Part shown: in pieces, positions 53,623 through 63,037 of the stretch
Numbering within the stretch: the first letter of the stretch is position 1
Layout of the letters: each line of letters opens with the position of its first letter
Assembly (NCBI GenBank): GCA_003755025.1
Contig: RJVL01000003.1
Location: 372,001 to 436,000 of the forward strand
Source of the DNA: Diaphorobacter nitroreducens
GTDB taxonomy: Bacteria; Pseudomonadota; Gammaproteobacteria; Burkholderiales; Burkholderiaceae_C
Length of the DNA: 64,000 nucleotides
Direction: 5' to 3'
Translations under genes and position numbers: made by a program
Notes under the pieces: model-generated
The model's input: the letters and a program-made list of their open reading frames with translations, nothing else
Told to the model about the DNA's origin: nothing
Database searches by the model: none

Positions 53623-55194
53623 ATGGAAAACTTTCGTATCGGCACCCGCCTGACGGCTGGGTTTGGCCTGCTCATCCTGTTTGCGGTGCTCATGCTCACA
53701 GTGGGGGTGTGGCAGTTGCAGGAGGTGGCCGGGAGCACGCGGCAAATCCTTTCTGTGCCGCTCCAGAAGGAACGGCTGGTGACCGACTGGTACGGAGTGA
53801 TTCGCGCCAGCATCCAGCGTGCCACTGCTGTCGCGCGCAGCAGCGACGACTCGCTGACGGAGTTGTTCGCCGCAGAGAACGCCGCGTCGAGCAAGGAAAC
53901 CAACGAACGGCAGGCCCAGTTCGTCAAGCTCATTTCCGGCAGCGAAGAGCAAGCCCTCTTTGACACTCTCAGTGGACACCGTCAGGCATACATCCAGGCC
54001 CGCGACGCCATCATCGCCGCCAAGAAGGGCGGGCAGGCAGAGCAGGTGACCACCTTGTTCGAGCGCCAGTTCGTTCCTGCCTCCCGTGGCTATCTGGAAA
54101 GCCTGGCGGCGCTGCGCGACTTCCAGCGGGCCAGTATCGATCGCACCGGGCAAGACATCGACAGCAGCGCTACCGCAAGCTCCTGGCTGATGGGCGGCAT
54201 CGGGCTGGTGGTCCTGGTGGCGGGCATCGGTGTGGCCTGGATCCTTACCCACAGCATCACTGCGCCGTTGGCCCGCGCTGTCCAAGCAACGCAGGTGGTC
54301 GCCGCAGGAGACCTCACGCATGCCGTGCACTCCAGCGGCCGGGACGAAGGTGCCCAGCTGTTGCAAGCGCTGCAAGCCATGACCGACCGTTTGCGTACCA
54401 TCGTAGGCGAGGTGCGCCAGGGCGCCGACAGCATTGCGGGCGCGTCGGCAGAGATTGCCGCAGGCAACCTGGACCTGTCCCGGCGCACGGAACAGCAAGC
54501 CAGTTCGCTGGAGGAAACGGCAGCTTCCCTGGAAGAGCTGACGTCGACGGTGCGTCAGAACGCCGACAACGCCCATCAAGCCAACCAGCTGGCGCGCACG
54601 GCGGCAGAGCAGGCCCAGCAAGGCGGCCAGGTGATGGACGATGTGATGCAGACCATGCGCGCCATCGACGCGTCGTCGCGCAAGATCGTGGACATCATTG
54701 GCGTGATCGACTCCATTGCCTTCCAGACCAACATCCTTGCGCTCAACGCGGCGGTCGAAGCGGCACGGGCCGGCGAGCAGGGGCGGGGGTTTGCCGTGGT
54801 GGCCTCCGAGGTGCGCTCATTGGCCGGCCGTTCGTCCGAAGCGGCGAAGGAGATCAAGGACTTGATCGGACGTTCGGTCGATACCGTCGAGGCGGGTAAC
54901 CAACTCGTGGCGAAGGCCGGCACATCCATCCAGGACATCATTCGCAGCGTTGACCAGGTGAGCGCTCTGGTGGGCGAAATCAGTGCGGCAAGCCGTGAAC
55001 AGAGCTCGGGCATCGAGCAGGTGAATATCGCGGTGGCGCACATGGACCAGGCGACGCAGCAGAATGCCGCGCTCGTCGAAGAGGCCACCGCTGCGACGCA
55101 ATCGCTGCAGGGCCAGGCGGCGCAAGTGGCCCAGGCCGTAGGGGTCTTTCGCGTTGATTCCTCGGCAGTCGCGTTGCCGGCACCGCAGGCCTGA
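53623..55194 (+). CDS. Methyl-accepting chemotaxis protein
   Basis: 523 residues. TM1 about 11-32, a periplasmic four-helix (4HB_MCP/Tar-like) domain to about 187, TM2 about 188-212, HAMP about 213-265, then the signalling domain with the tip [47 protein letters not shown] and methylation helices either side. It senses an unknown ligand and signals to CheA/CheW. It lacks a CheR-tethering NWETF-type end. The promoter region is long. Confidence 0.96.
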   Translation: MENFRIGTRLTAGFGLLILFAVLMLTVGVWQLQEVAGSTRQILSVPLQKERLVTDWYGVIRASIQRATAVARSSDDSLTELFAAENAASSKETNERQAQFVKLISGSEEQALFDTLSGHRQAYIQARDAIIAAKKGGQAEQVTTLFERQFVPASRGYLESLAALRDFQRASIDRTGQDIDSSATASSWLMGGIGLVVLVAGIGVAWILTHSITAPLARAVQATQVVAAGDLTHAVHSSGRDEGAQLLQALQAMTDRLRTIVGEVRQGADSIAGASAEIAAGNLDLSRRTEQQASSLEETAASLEELTSTVRQNADNAHQANQLARTAAEQAQQGGQVMDDVMQTMRAIDASSRKIVDIIGVIDSIAFQTNILALNAAVEAARAGEQGRGFAVVASEVRSLAGRSSEAAKEIKDLIGRSVDTVEAGNQLVAKAGTSIQDIIRSVDQVSALVGEISAASREQSSGIEQVNIAVAHMDQATQQNAALVEEATAATQSLQGQAAQVAQAVGVFRVDSSAVALPAPQA

Positions 55195-55262
55195 TCCTGG
55201 ATACCACCGCACACCCCGCCGGGCCCCCGGGGCCTGGCGCTGGCGTAAGGGCAACGGCTGGC

Positions 55263-56621
55263 TTACCTGGGCGTCAGCAACAGCCGCGCCTCGAACCCGC
55301 CAGCCTCGCCAGCCAGGGGTGACGTGAGTTGTAGCTGGGCATCGTGCTTGGCCGCAATGGTCGCGACGATGGACAGACCCAGTCCATACCCCGTGCGGTC
55401 CGCGCTCTGGCGCACATGGCGCTGCTGCAGGGTCTGCAGGCGGTCGCTGCTCACACCCGGGCCGTGGTCGCGCACGGCGATAGCGCAGCCAGGGCCCACG
55501 ATGAGTTCCACCGCGCTGTCGCCGGCATAGCTCAGTGCGTTCTCCAGCAGGTTGCGCAGGGCAATGGCCAGCGCGTCGAAGTCGCCCCGCGCTACGGGAG
55601 CGGGCCCTTCGTAAGCGGTTACCAGATCCAGCCGGTCGGCGGCGCGATCATCCTGCCAAAACTCCTGCGCCACCGTGGTGGCCAGTTGGGCCAGGTCCAC
55701 GGGCTCCCGGGTATAGGGAGCACTGGACTCGGCGCGCGACAGCTGCAGCAGCTTTTCGGTGCGGCGGCTCAGCGTTTGCAGTGCGGCGATGGCGGCCTGC
55801 ACGTCGTCACGGTGCAGGCCATGTTCCAGTGCCGTCTGTAACCGCAGGCGGGCCGCGGTGAGCGGCGTGCGCAGTTCGTGCGCAGCGTTGGCGGCCAGGG
55901 CGCGTTCCACGTCCAACGCGCGGGACAGGCGGTCCAGCAACCGGTTTACATGGTCTTCCACGCTGCGCAGTTCGCGCGGCAGGCCGGGCAGGGCGATCGG
56001 GGTGAGCTGCTGCCCGTCGCGCAGGCTGATCTCGTGCGTGAGAGCGTCCAGCACCTGCAATTCGCGCCGCGCGATGCGCCGCAGCAGCAGCGCCAGCAGG
56101 GGCAGCATGGCCACCATGACGATGCCCAGGCCGACCAGGGTGCGGTTCACCGCCTCGCGCCGCTCGTGCAGCGGGTCGGCCACCTGCATGAAGAGAGGGC
56201 GAGTGGGGTGCGACAGGGTGTAGACACGCCATCCGTGCGTGTTCTCGAAGCCCGGCGCCAGCGGTACGTCGAACTGCTCGGGCTGGGCCTCGGCCGACCG
56301 CGCCAGCACGCGCGTGTCGGGCGCGACGATCTGGTAGAGCAGGTCGGCATCGGCAAACGATCCCGGAGAGGGCAGGACCAGCGGCCCCTCGGTCGCGTCG
56401 CGCGGGCCGGCCGCGTCCAGGTGGTCCAGGGCAATATCGAAGAAACGGTGTGAGACCTCGACCAATTCGTTGTCGAAGTTGTAACTGATCTCGCGGTCCG
56501 TGTACCACACCACGCCCAGCACGCACAGCAGCCACACGCCGCCCACCCAGAGGATCAGGCTGCGCGTCAGTCGCCCCGCAAGGGTCTGCGTGCGCAATGG
56601 CCCGCGCAGGTGTGTCCTCAT
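55263..56621 (-). CDS. Two-component sensor histidine kinase (QseC/PmrB-like)
   Basis: 452 residues. TM1 about 22-42, a periplasmic domain to about 160, TM2 about 160-180, a HAMP-like region, HisKA with the phospho-His in AANAAHELRTPLTAARLRLQ (about 250), HATPase with ALRNLLENALSYAG, VRDHGPGV and GYGLGLSIVATIAAKHDAQLQL. The start overlaps the response regulator stop by four bases. By context it probably responds to cell-envelope stress or cations. Confidence 0.94.
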   Translation of the reverse strand: MRTHLRGPLRTQTLAGRLTRSLILWVGGVWLLCVLGVVWYTDREISYNFDNELVEVSHRFFDIALDHLDAAGPRDATEGPLVLPSPGSFADADLLYQIVAPDTRVLARSAEAQPEQFDVPLAPGFENTHGWRVYTLSHPTRPLFMQVADPLHERREAVNRTLVGLGIVMVAMLPLLALLLRRIARRELQVLDALTHEISLRDGQQLTPIALPGLPRELRSVEDHVNRLLDRLSRALDVERALAANAAHELRTPLTAARLRLQTALEHGLHRDDVQAAIAALQTLSRRTEKLLQLSRAESSAPYTREPVDLAQLATTVAQEFWQDDRAADRLDLVTAYEGPAPVARGDFDALAIALRNLLENALSYAGDSAVELIVGPGCAIAVRDHGPGVSSDRLQTLQQRHVRQSADRTGYGLGLSIVATIAAKHDAQLQLTSPLAGEAGGFEARLLLTPR

Positions 56622-57298
56622 GCCGTTAAGCCTTCGTCAGGACGGTGCACGAGGCGGTAGCCCAACCCGCGCAGGGTCTCGATGTGTTCGCGCCCCAGCT
56701 TGCGCCGCAGCCGGCTGATGAACACCTCCAGCGTGTTGCTATCGGCCTCGTCGTCAAAGCCATACAGCGCGTCCTGCAGGCTTTCGCGCGTGTGGATGCG
56801 CTCGGGGCGGGTTGCCATCACGCGCAGCAGCGCCCATTCCTTCTGCGTGAGCGCGATCGGCACCCCGGCGCGGCGCACCTGCTCGCGCGACAGGTCGATC
56901 TGCAGGTCGCCCAGCGCCAATACCGGTACATAGGCGGCGTTGCGGCGGCGCTCCACCGCACGCAGGCGGGCCAGCAGTTCACCGGGGTCGTAGGGCTTGA
57001 CGAGGTAGTCGTCCGCTCCCGCGTCCAGGCCGGCGATGCGGTCGCTGACCTGGTCGCGCGCCGTCAGCACGATGACGATGGGCCGGTCCTTGAGGGCACG
57101 GATCTGCGGCAGCAGGCTCAGGCCATCCCCGTCGGCCAGGTGCAGGTCCAGCAGTACCGCGGCGTACTGGGCCGCGCGCAGGGCGGCGCCGGCCTGCGCC
57201 AAGCTGGGAACGGCATCGACCACGAAGGCCTTGGCGCGCAGATAGCCGCACACGGCCTCGGACAGGGCTTCGTCGTCTTCTACCAGCAGCACGCGCAT
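56618..57298 (-). CDS. OmpR-family response regulator (PmrA/QseB-like)
   Basis: 226 residues from the ATG at 57298 (MRVLLVEDDEALSEAV). Receiver domain with acidic pocket EDD, phospho-Asp in AAVLLDLHLADGDGL, Thr in VLTARD and Lys in DDYLVKPYDPGEL. The winged helix DNA-binding domain contains LTQKEWALLRVMATRPERIHTRESL and DEADSNTLEVFISRLRRKLG. It is divergent from the PAP2/EptA genes and likely controls them. Confidence 0.95.
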   Translation of the reverse strand: MRVLLVEDDEALSEAVCGYLRAKAFVVDAVPSLAQAGAALRAAQYAAVLLDLHLADGDGLSLLPQIRALKDRPIVIVLTARDQVSDRIAGLDAGADDYLVKPYDPGELLARLRAVERRRNAAYVPVLALGDLQIDLSREQVRRAGVPIALTQKEWALLRVMATRPERIHTRESLQDALYGFDDEADSNTLEVFISRLRRKLGREHIETLRGLGYRLVHRPDEGLTA

Positions 57299-57441
57299 GC
57301 AAATTTCTCTAAGGTGGGTGAGGCCGAAAGTGTAGGGCGCTGTGCGGGCGGTCTGGTGTTCATGGTGCATTCAGGCCGCGGGCGTAGCCTGACGGGGTGC
57401 CGTTTTCTGCCCACGGCGGTTGTTGTGCCGCCAGCCTTGCC

Positions 57442-58143
57442 ATGCCCTTCTGGAATTTGCGCCGCCTGTATGCGGTGACGTTGTTGCTTTTCCTGTTGCT
57501 CGTCTTGTGGGACGCTTCGGGCCTGGATCTGCCATTGGCCCGCCTGTTTGGGGGGGCGCAGGGCTTTGCCTGGCGTGACCACCATACCTTTGCCCTGCTG
57601 ACGCATGAGGGTCCGCGCTATGCCAGCGGTGCGCTGCTGGCCGCACTGGCGGTGGGGGTGTGGCGGCCCTGGGGATTCCTGCGCGTCATGGCGCCGGCGC
57701 AGCGCGCGCAACTGGTGCTGTCCGTCATCGGTGCGATGCTGGCGGTTTCGGTGTTCAAGCGCCTGAACACCACCAGCTGTCCCTGGGATCTGGCCGAGTT
57801 CGGCGGGGTGGCGCAGTACGTCTCGCACTGGGTGTGGGGCGTGCGCGACCTGGGGCCGGGGCACTGCTTCCCTGCAGGGCATGCCTCGGCCGCGTTTGGC
57901 TTTGTAGCGGGCTGGTTCGTACTGCGCCGCGCGGCGCCGAACGTAGCGCGCCTCTGGCTGCCCGGCGCTCTGATGGCCGGGCTGGCACTGGGCTGGGCGC
58001 AGCAGATGCGCGGTGCACATTTCATGAGCCACACACTGTGGTCCGCCTGGTCCTGCTGGACCGTGGGCCTTGCGTGGGAAAGTCTGGCGCAGCTGCACGT
58101 GCGCCTGGGAGTAGCGGCAGATACAAAGCTGAACGAAGCCTGA
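57442..58143 (+). CDS. PAP2-family membrane phosphatase
   Basis: 233 residues from the ATG at 57442 (MPFWNLRRLYAVTLLLFLLLVLW); an upstream GTG at 57397 would add 15 residues. Membrane spans surround the PAP2 motifs: KRLNTTSCPWD (first), GHCFPAGHASAAFG (second) and RGAHFMSHTLWSA (third). Such enzymes remove phosphate from lipid A, phosphatidylglycerol phosphate or undecaprenyl pyrophosphate. Its place before eptA suggests a lipid A or diacylglycerol/undecaprenyl recycling role. Confidence 0.9.
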   Translation: MPFWNLRRLYAVTLLLFLLLVLWDASGLDLPLARLFGGAQGFAWRDHHTFALLTHEGPRYASGALLAALAVGVWRPWGFLRVMAPAQRAQLVLSVIGAMLAVSVFKRLNTTSCPWDLAEFGGVAQYVSHWVWGVRDLGPGHCFPAGHASAAFGFVAGWFVLRRAAPNVARLWLPGALMAGLALGWAQQMRGAHFMSHTLWSAWSCWTVGLAWESLAQLHVRLGVAADTKLNEA

Positions 58144-58189
58144 GCGGCGTCTTCAGCTTGGCTTCAGTGGCAGGTTCCACGATGGCGGC

Positions 58190-59959
58190 ATGTCTTCGCG
58201 CGCCTCCATTGCCTCTCCCTCCTCGGCCTCCGTGCCGCTTGTGTCATTTTCCAGCCCTGCCGACGAAGGCTTCTTGCGTGGTGCATTACGCCGGCTGGAT
58301 GGCTGGATGACCACCCCGCTGTCGGCGCAGCAGGTGGTGGTGCGCCTGTCGCTGTACCTGGTACTGGCGGCCAACTGGCCGCTGTGGCTGCAAATCACGC
58401 GCATTGGCGGCGCGCCCAGCCTGTACCTGCGTTCAGCGGCTGCCTTGGCCGTGCTGACGGCGTGCGGCACGGTGGCCATTCTGGCATTCACCGCCTGGAC
58501 GCGCGGCATGAAGCTGCTGTGGTGGCTGGTGGTCATGGTGGCCGCGCTGTCGCAGTACTACATGCTGACCTACAGCGTGGTCATGGACCCCAGCATGGCC
58601 GCCAACGTGCTGCAGACGGATGCGCGCGAGGTGGCCGATCTGCTGAGCGTGCGCATGCTGGCTGCGGTGCTGGCCGTCGCGGCGCTTCCCTCCTGGTGGT
58701 TGCTGCGTATGCGTATTCCCGCCATGCGGCCGCTGCGCCAGGTGGGCCGCAACCTGGCACTGCTGGTGCTGGCGCTGGGCCTGGCCGCCGGCACGGTGGC
58801 GGCCATGTCGCGGGACTTGGCGCCGCTGATGCGCAACCACCCGCACCTGCGCTACCTGATGAACCCCTTGGCCAGCCTGTACTCCACCTCCGTGTCGGCC
58901 CTGCGACCGGTGTTCGCACGCAACCGCACGCTGGTGCCGATGACCCAGGGCGCCGCGCTGGGCGCCAGCTATGCGGCCGGGGCGCGGCCCACGCTGTTCG
59001 TGCTGGTGGTGGGCGAGACGGCGCGCGCGGACCATTTCGGCATCAACGGCTATGGCCGCGACACCACGCCGGAACTGACCAAACGCAACGTGATGAGCTG
59101 GCGCGAAGTGCGCTCGTGCGGCACCAGCACGCTGGCGTCGCTGCCTTGCATGTTTTCGCCACTGGGCAAGAGTGCATTTGAATCGCGTGACAACGACTAC
59201 GAGAACCTGCTGGACGTGGCGCAAGCCGCGGGTATGGGCGTGCTGTGGCTGGACAACCAGTCCGGCTGCAAGGGCGTGTGCGACCGCGTGCCGCACGCAT
59301 CTGCCGCCGAAGGCCTGGATGCAGAGGCGCGCAAGCAGTTGTGCGATGGCGGCGAATGCCGCGACGAGGCCATGCTGCACAACCTGGATGCGCGCCTGGC
59401 CGCCTTGCCCGCGGCGCAGCGCGAGCGCGGCGTGCTGCTGGTGCTGCACCAGATGGGCAGCCATGGGCCGGCCTACTACAAGCGCTCGGCCGATGCAGGC
59501 AAGCGCTTCATGCCCGAATGCCGCACGGAAGTGCTGGCCGACTGCGCCCACGGTGAACTGGTGAACGCCTACGACAACTCCATCGCCGCAACGGACGCCT
59601 TCCTGGGCAAGACCATCGACTGGCTGCGTGGCCAGAGCGCCAAGTACGACACGGCTCTGCTGTACCTGAGCGACCATGGCGAGTCGCTGGGCGAGTACGG
59701 GTTGTTCCTGCACGGCATGCCCTACGGCGTGGCGCCCGACATGCAAAAGCACGTGCCCATGGTGGCGTGGATGGACACCTCCTTCCTGCGCCGTGACGGG
59801 TTGGCGGCCGACTGCCTGCGCGCCAGCGGCGATGCGCCGTTGACGCACGACAACCTCTACCACACCGTGCTGGGCCTGCTGGACGTGCAGTCGCCTTCCT
59901 ACCAGCGCCCGCTGGATGCCTTCAGCGGCTGCCGGAGCGCCGTGTTGGCATCCAAATAA
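58190..59959 (+). CDS. eptA: Phosphoethanolamine transferase (EptA/PmrC family)
   Basis: 589 residues. Four to five N-terminal membrane spans (to about 190), then a periplasmic sulfatase-fold catalytic domain: VVGETARADHFGINGYGRDTTPEL with the nucleophile Thr (about 282), SCGTSTLASLPCMFS, DNQSGCKGVCDRV, HQMGSHGPAYYKR, and SDHGESLGEYGLFLHG. Paired cysteines form the usual disulfides. EptA adds phosphoethanolamine to lipid A phosphates and reduces binding of cationic peptides such as polymyxin; activity here is inferred. Likely in one unit with the PAP2 gene. Confidence 0.93.
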   Translation: MSSRASIASPSSASVPLVSFSSPADEGFLRGALRRLDGWMTTPLSAQQVVVRLSLYLVLAANWPLWLQITRIGGAPSLYLRSAAALAVLTACGTVAILAFTAWTRGMKLLWWLVVMVAALSQYYMLTYSVVMDPSMAANVLQTDAREVADLLSVRMLAAVLAVAALPSWWLLRMRIPAMRPLRQVGRNLALLVLALGLAAGTVAAMSRDLAPLMRNHPHLRYLMNPLASLYSTSVSALRPVFARNRTLVPMTQGAALGASYAAGARPTLFVLVVGETARADHFGINGYGRDTTPELTKRNVMSWREVRSCGTSTLASLPCMFSPLGKSAFESRDNDYENLLDVAQAAGMGVLWLDNQSGCKGVCDRVPHASAAEGLDAEARKQLCDGGECRDEAMLHNLDARLAALPAAQRERGVLLVLHQMGSHGPAYYKRSADAGKRFMPECRTEVLADCAHGELVNAYDNSIAATDAFLGKTIDWLRGQSAKYDTALLYLSDHGESLGEYGLFLHGMPYGVAPDMQKHVPMVAWMDTSFLRRDGLAADCLRASGDAPLTHDNLYHTVLGLLDVQSPSYQRPLDAFSGCRSAVLASK

Positions 59960-60010
59960 AAACAGCCACCAGCGCTTATCTATAAAGCGCTAGCAGCTAT
60001 TGTTTTAAGA
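59957..60010 (-). repeat. Dispersed ~50-bp palindromic repeat, copy 8
   Basis: Reverse copy between convergent eptA and the AhpD-like gene: AGCCACCAGCGCTTATCTAT, then AAAGCGCTAGCAGCTATTGT. It begins at the eptA stop codon and could act as a terminator for both genes. Confidence 0.8.
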
Positions 60011-60022
60011 GCATTTTGACGC

Positions 60023-60604
60023 TCAGGCCTTCTTCTCGCGCGGCAGACGGCCCATCAGGTAGAACTCGGGATTGGGCTGCATGCCGGCAAAGCTGGCCAT
60101 GCGGTTGGACAGGCCGAAGAACGCGGTGATGGCCGCGATGTCCCAGATGTCTTCATCGTCAAAGCCGTGGGGGTACAGCGCCTCGAAGTCGGCGTCCTCG
60201 ATCTCGTGCGCGCGCTGGCAGACCTTCATGGCAAAGTCGAGCATGGCCTTCTGGCGCGGCGGAATGTCGGCCTTGCGGTGGTTCACCGCTACCTGGTCGG
60301 CCACCAGCGGCTTCTTCTCGTAGATGCGCAGGATGGCCCCGTGTGCCACCACGCAGTACAGGCACTGGTTGGCGGCGCTGGTGGTGGTGACGATCATCTC
60401 GCGCTCGCCCTTGGTGAGGCTGCCTTCTTCCTTCAGCATCAGCGCATCGTGGTAGGCGAAGAACGCGCGCCATTCGGCCGGGCGGCGGGCGAACGCCAGG
60501 AACACGTTGGGGATGAACCCGGCCTTTTCCTGCACCTCCAGGATGCGGGCGCGGATGTCCTCGGGCAATGTGTTCAGGTCGGGGAAGGGATAGCGTTCGG
60601 CCAT
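60023..60604 (-). CDS. AhpD-like peroxidase-related protein (carboxymuconolactone decarboxylase family)
   Basis: 193 residues from the ATG at 60604. MAERYPFPDLNTLPEDIRARI, then LTKGEREMIVTTTSAANQCLYCVVAHGAILR with the redox-active CxxC and a nearby His, the AhpD core. Uncharacterised peroxidase-related enzymes of this type are thought to relay electrons to or act as alkylhydroperoxidases. A catalase lies nearby, in keeping with an oxidative-stress role, though the substrate is unknown. Confidence 0.9.
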   Translation of the reverse strand: MAERYPFPDLNTLPEDIRARILEVQEKAGFIPNVFLAFARRPAEWRAFFAYHDALMLKEEGSLTKGEREMIVTTTSAANQCLYCVVAHGAILRIYEKKPLVADQVAVNHRKADIPPRQKAMLDFAMKVCQRAHEIEDADFEALYPHGFDDEDIWDIAAITAFFGLSNRMASFAGMQPNPEFYLMGRLPREKKA

Positions 60605-60621
60605 GGGTGTCTCCTGATTTT

Positions 60622-61317
60622 TTATGAAAGGTCTGGTCCGAGCATAGCCGAGCGTGCCGCGCCATCGCGCGAGCGCAGCAGTGCCATCAATGCATCCATG
60701 GCCTGGCCCAGTGCGGCGATGTGCGGGTTGGCGGGTTCCAGTTGCCGCAGTGCGCACTGCGCGGCCTCCAGCGTGCTGAGCTGGTGCGGCGCGTGCGCCT
60801 TGCGCACGGCGTAACGCGTGGGCGGTACCTGCTGCAGGGCCAGGCGCGGCAGGGCCTGCAACGCAGGGTTGGCCCACAGCATCCTGCGGCTCTTGCGCCA
60901 GGTACCGTCCAGCACCACCAGGCGCAGCCGTTCGGGCACTGCCAGCCAGTCGGTCGACAGCGGCGGCGGGGGCAGCATGGGGTGCTGCGGGTCGAGCGGC
61001 GTGGGCGGGTACAACAGCACTGCGCGGCGCGGTGCCTGCCGGTCGCCATCAACCCAGGGGGCGTTTATTTCCTGCACCAAGGCAGCGTGGTCGAACGCCT
61101 CGCCCACCACGATGCGGCTGCCCGGCAGGCACAGGTGCAGCAGCCGTGCCGTGCCCTTGGCCTGGTGCTGCTCCAGCGGGTGCATGAGGATCAGTACCTG
61201 CACTTGGTGCGCCACGGGCCGCACGGCGGCGCAGATGCAGGCTGCGGCGGGGCGCTGGCAGCGGTGGCATACGAGCCGGCGGGCCAGATGGGTGCAGGAG
61301 GGCATCGGGGTTGTCAA
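60622..61317 (-). CDS. DTW-domain tRNA-uridine aminocarboxypropyltransferase
   Basis: 231 residues (a later ATG at 61305 is also possible). The cysteine-rich N-terminus CHRCQRPAAACIC and the DTW motif as VVLDGTWRKSRRML, then RYAVRKAHAPHQLSTLEA, identify the TapT/YfiP family, which adds the 3-amino-3-carboxypropyl group to uridine 47 of tRNAs using S-adenosylmethionine. Here DTW reads DGTW. Co-directional with the AhpD-like gene, 17 bases apart. Confidence 0.9.
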   Translation of the reverse strand: MTTPMPSCTHLARRLVCHRCQRPAAACICAAVRPVAHQVQVLILMHPLEQHQAKGTARLLHLCLPGSRIVVGEAFDHAALVQEINAPWVDGDRQAPRRAVLLYPPTPLDPQHPMLPPPPLSTDWLAVPERLRLVVLDGTWRKSRRMLWANPALQALPRLALQQVPPTRYAVRKAHAPHQLSTLEAAQCALRQLEPANPHIAALGQAMDALMALLRSRDGAARSAMLGPDLS

Positions 61318-61367
61318 AAACAGAAGCGCCCAGCGCTTGTCAGGTAAGGGCTGGGCGGTATTTTGAT
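61314..61367 (-). repeat. Dispersed ~50-bp palindromic repeat, copy 9
   Basis: Reverse copy overlapping the DTW start region and extending toward the catalase end: TCAAAAACAGAAGCGCCCAG, then AAGGGCTGGGCGGTATTTTG. Confidence 0.65.
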
Positions 61368-61411
61368 GCTTGGCCCGGGTGCGGGCCTGAGCAGGGCGGC
61401 GGCGGTGCTTA

Positions 61412-62863
61412 TTACAGCGTGCCGGCGCGCACGGCTTCGAGGGCAGCCTTCACGCCGGCGCCGTAGGCCGGGTCGGCCTGGGTGCAGTGCGCGATGTGGC
61501 GGTCAATGATGTGCTGCGACACCCCGTTGATGTTGCGCGCGGTGTTCTCGCACAGCAGGCGCTGCTTCTCCGGCGTCATCAGGCGGAACAGGTCGCCGGG
61601 CTGGGTGAAGTAGTCATCGTCGTCCTCGCGGTAGTTCCAGCGGCTGGCGTCACCGTAGAGCTTTTCCACCGGTTCGGCGTACGCGGGCTGCTCCTGCCAC
61701 GCACCCTGGGTGTTGGGTTCGTACGCAATGGTGCGTCCGGCATTGCCGTCCACACGCATGGCGCCGTCGCGGTGGTAGATATTGACCGGGCAGCGCGCGG
61801 CGTTCACCGGGATCTGGTGGTGGTTCACACCCAGGCGGTAGCGCGCGGCGTCGGCGTACGAGAACAGGCGCGACTGCAGCATGCGGTCGGGCGACGGGCC
61901 GATGCCAGGCACCAGGTTGCTGGGCGCGAACGAGGCCTGCTCCACGTCGGCGTAGTAGTTGTCGGGGTTACGGTTGAGCTCCATCACGCCGACCTCGATC
62001 AGCGGGAAGTCCTTCTTGCTCCACACCTTGGTCAGGTCGAAGGGGTGGAAGCGGTAGGTCTGCGCCTCGTCCTCGGTCATGATCTGCACGCACAGCTTCC
62101 ACTTCGGAAAGTCGCCGCGGTCGATGGCTTGCAGCAGGTCGCGCTGGCTGCTTTCGCGGTCATGGGCGACCACGGCGGCGGCCTCCTGGTCGGACAGGTT
62201 CTCGATGCCCTGCTGGCAGACCCAGTGGAACTTCACGTAGTGGCGCTCGCCGGCCTGGTTGATGAGGCTGTAGGTGTGCGAGCCAAAGCCGTGCATGTGG
62301 CGGTAGCCGCGCGGAATGCCGCGGTCGCTCATCACGATGGTGATCTGGTGCAGCGCCTCGGGCAGGCCGGTCCAGAAGTCCCAGTTGCTCTCGGCGCTGC
62401 GCATGTTGGTGTAGGGGTCGCGCTTGACGGCCTTGTTCAGGTCGGGGAACTTGAGCGGGTCGCGGAAGAAGAACACCGGCGTGTTGTTGCCCACCAAGTC
62501 CCAGTTGCCTTCCTCGGTGTACATCTTCACGGCGAAGCCGCGGATGTCACGCTCGGCGTCGGCCGCGCCGCGCTCGCCAGCCACCGTGGAAAAGCGCGCG
62601 AACAGCTCGGTCTGCTTGCCGATCGCCGAGAACACCTTGGCGCGGGTGTAGCGGGTGATGTCGCCGGTCACCGTGAAAGTGCCGAAGGCGCCCGAGCCCT
62701 TGGCGTGCATGCGCCGCTCAGGGATCACCTCGCGGTGGAAGTGGGCGAGCTTTTCCAGGTGCCATAGGTCTTGCAGGAGCATGGGGCCGCGCGGGCCCGC
62801 GGTCAGCGAATCCTGGTTATTGGCCACGGGTGCGCCGGCGGCGGTAGTGAGGCGATGGGTCAT
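61412..62863 (-). CDS. Monofunctional heme catalase (clade 3, small subunit)
   Basis: 483 residues. Decomposes hydrogen peroxide in the cytoplasm. Catalytic His 53 in [14 protein letters not shown], Asn in [17 protein letters not shown], the heme-ligand Tyr in [15 protein letters not shown] (about 340), and [20 protein letters not shown] good AGAAAGGAG lies before the ATG at 62863. Small-subunit KatA type, without the extra C-terminal domain of large catalases. Upstream is an OxyR-like half-site. Confidence 0.97.
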   Translation of the reverse strand: MTHRLTTAAGAPVANNQDSLTAGPRGPMLLQDLWHLEKLAHFHREVIPERRMHAKGSGAFGTFTVTGDITRYTRAKVFSAIGKQTELFARFSTVAGERGAADAERDIRGFAVKMYTEEGNWDLVGNNTPVFFFRDPLKFPDLNKAVKRDPYTNMRSAESNWDFWTGLPEALHQITIVMSDRGIPRGYRHMHGFGSHTYSLINQAGERHYVKFHWVCQQGIENLSDQEAAAVVAHDRESSQRDLLQAIDRGDFPKWKLCVQIMTEDEAQTYRFHPFDLTKVWSKKDFPLIEVGVMELNRNPDNYYADVEQASFAPSNLVPGIGPSPDRMLQSRLFSYADAARYRLGVNHHQIPVNAARCPVNIYHRDGAMRVDGNAGRTIAYEPNTQGAWQEQPAYAEPVEKLYGDASRWNYREDDDDYFTQPGDLFRLMTPEKQRLLCENTARNINGVSQHIIDRHIAHCTQADPAYGAGVKAALEAVRAGTL

Positions 62864-62892
62864 GGAAGAGCTCCTTTCTGGATTGCTGCGGG

Positions 62893-62945
62893 TTAAATAG
62901 ATGTGAACTATTTGTTTTGAAGAATTATTGTTTTCATCTATTTAA
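62893..62945. promoter_or_regulatory. Regulatory region with OxyR-like half-site and an 11-bp inverted repeat
   Basis: TTAAATAGATG (62893-62903) and CATCTATTTAA (62935-62945) are exact inverted repeats 31 bases apart. Within, ATAG-N7-CTAT (62897-62911) is a perfect OxyR half-tetramer site; the next two quarter-sites (GAAG, GTTT) are weak. It lies 30-80 bases before the catalase start and about 100 before the divergent flavoprotein gene. Confidence 0.5.
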
Positions 62946-63037
62946 ACGGCAAGCCCAAACCCATTGAATTTCCGCAACGCGGCAATAGACGCAGGCTTGC
63001 CTACACTGTAGAGCGGTAACCTGGAAGAAGGTTTGAC

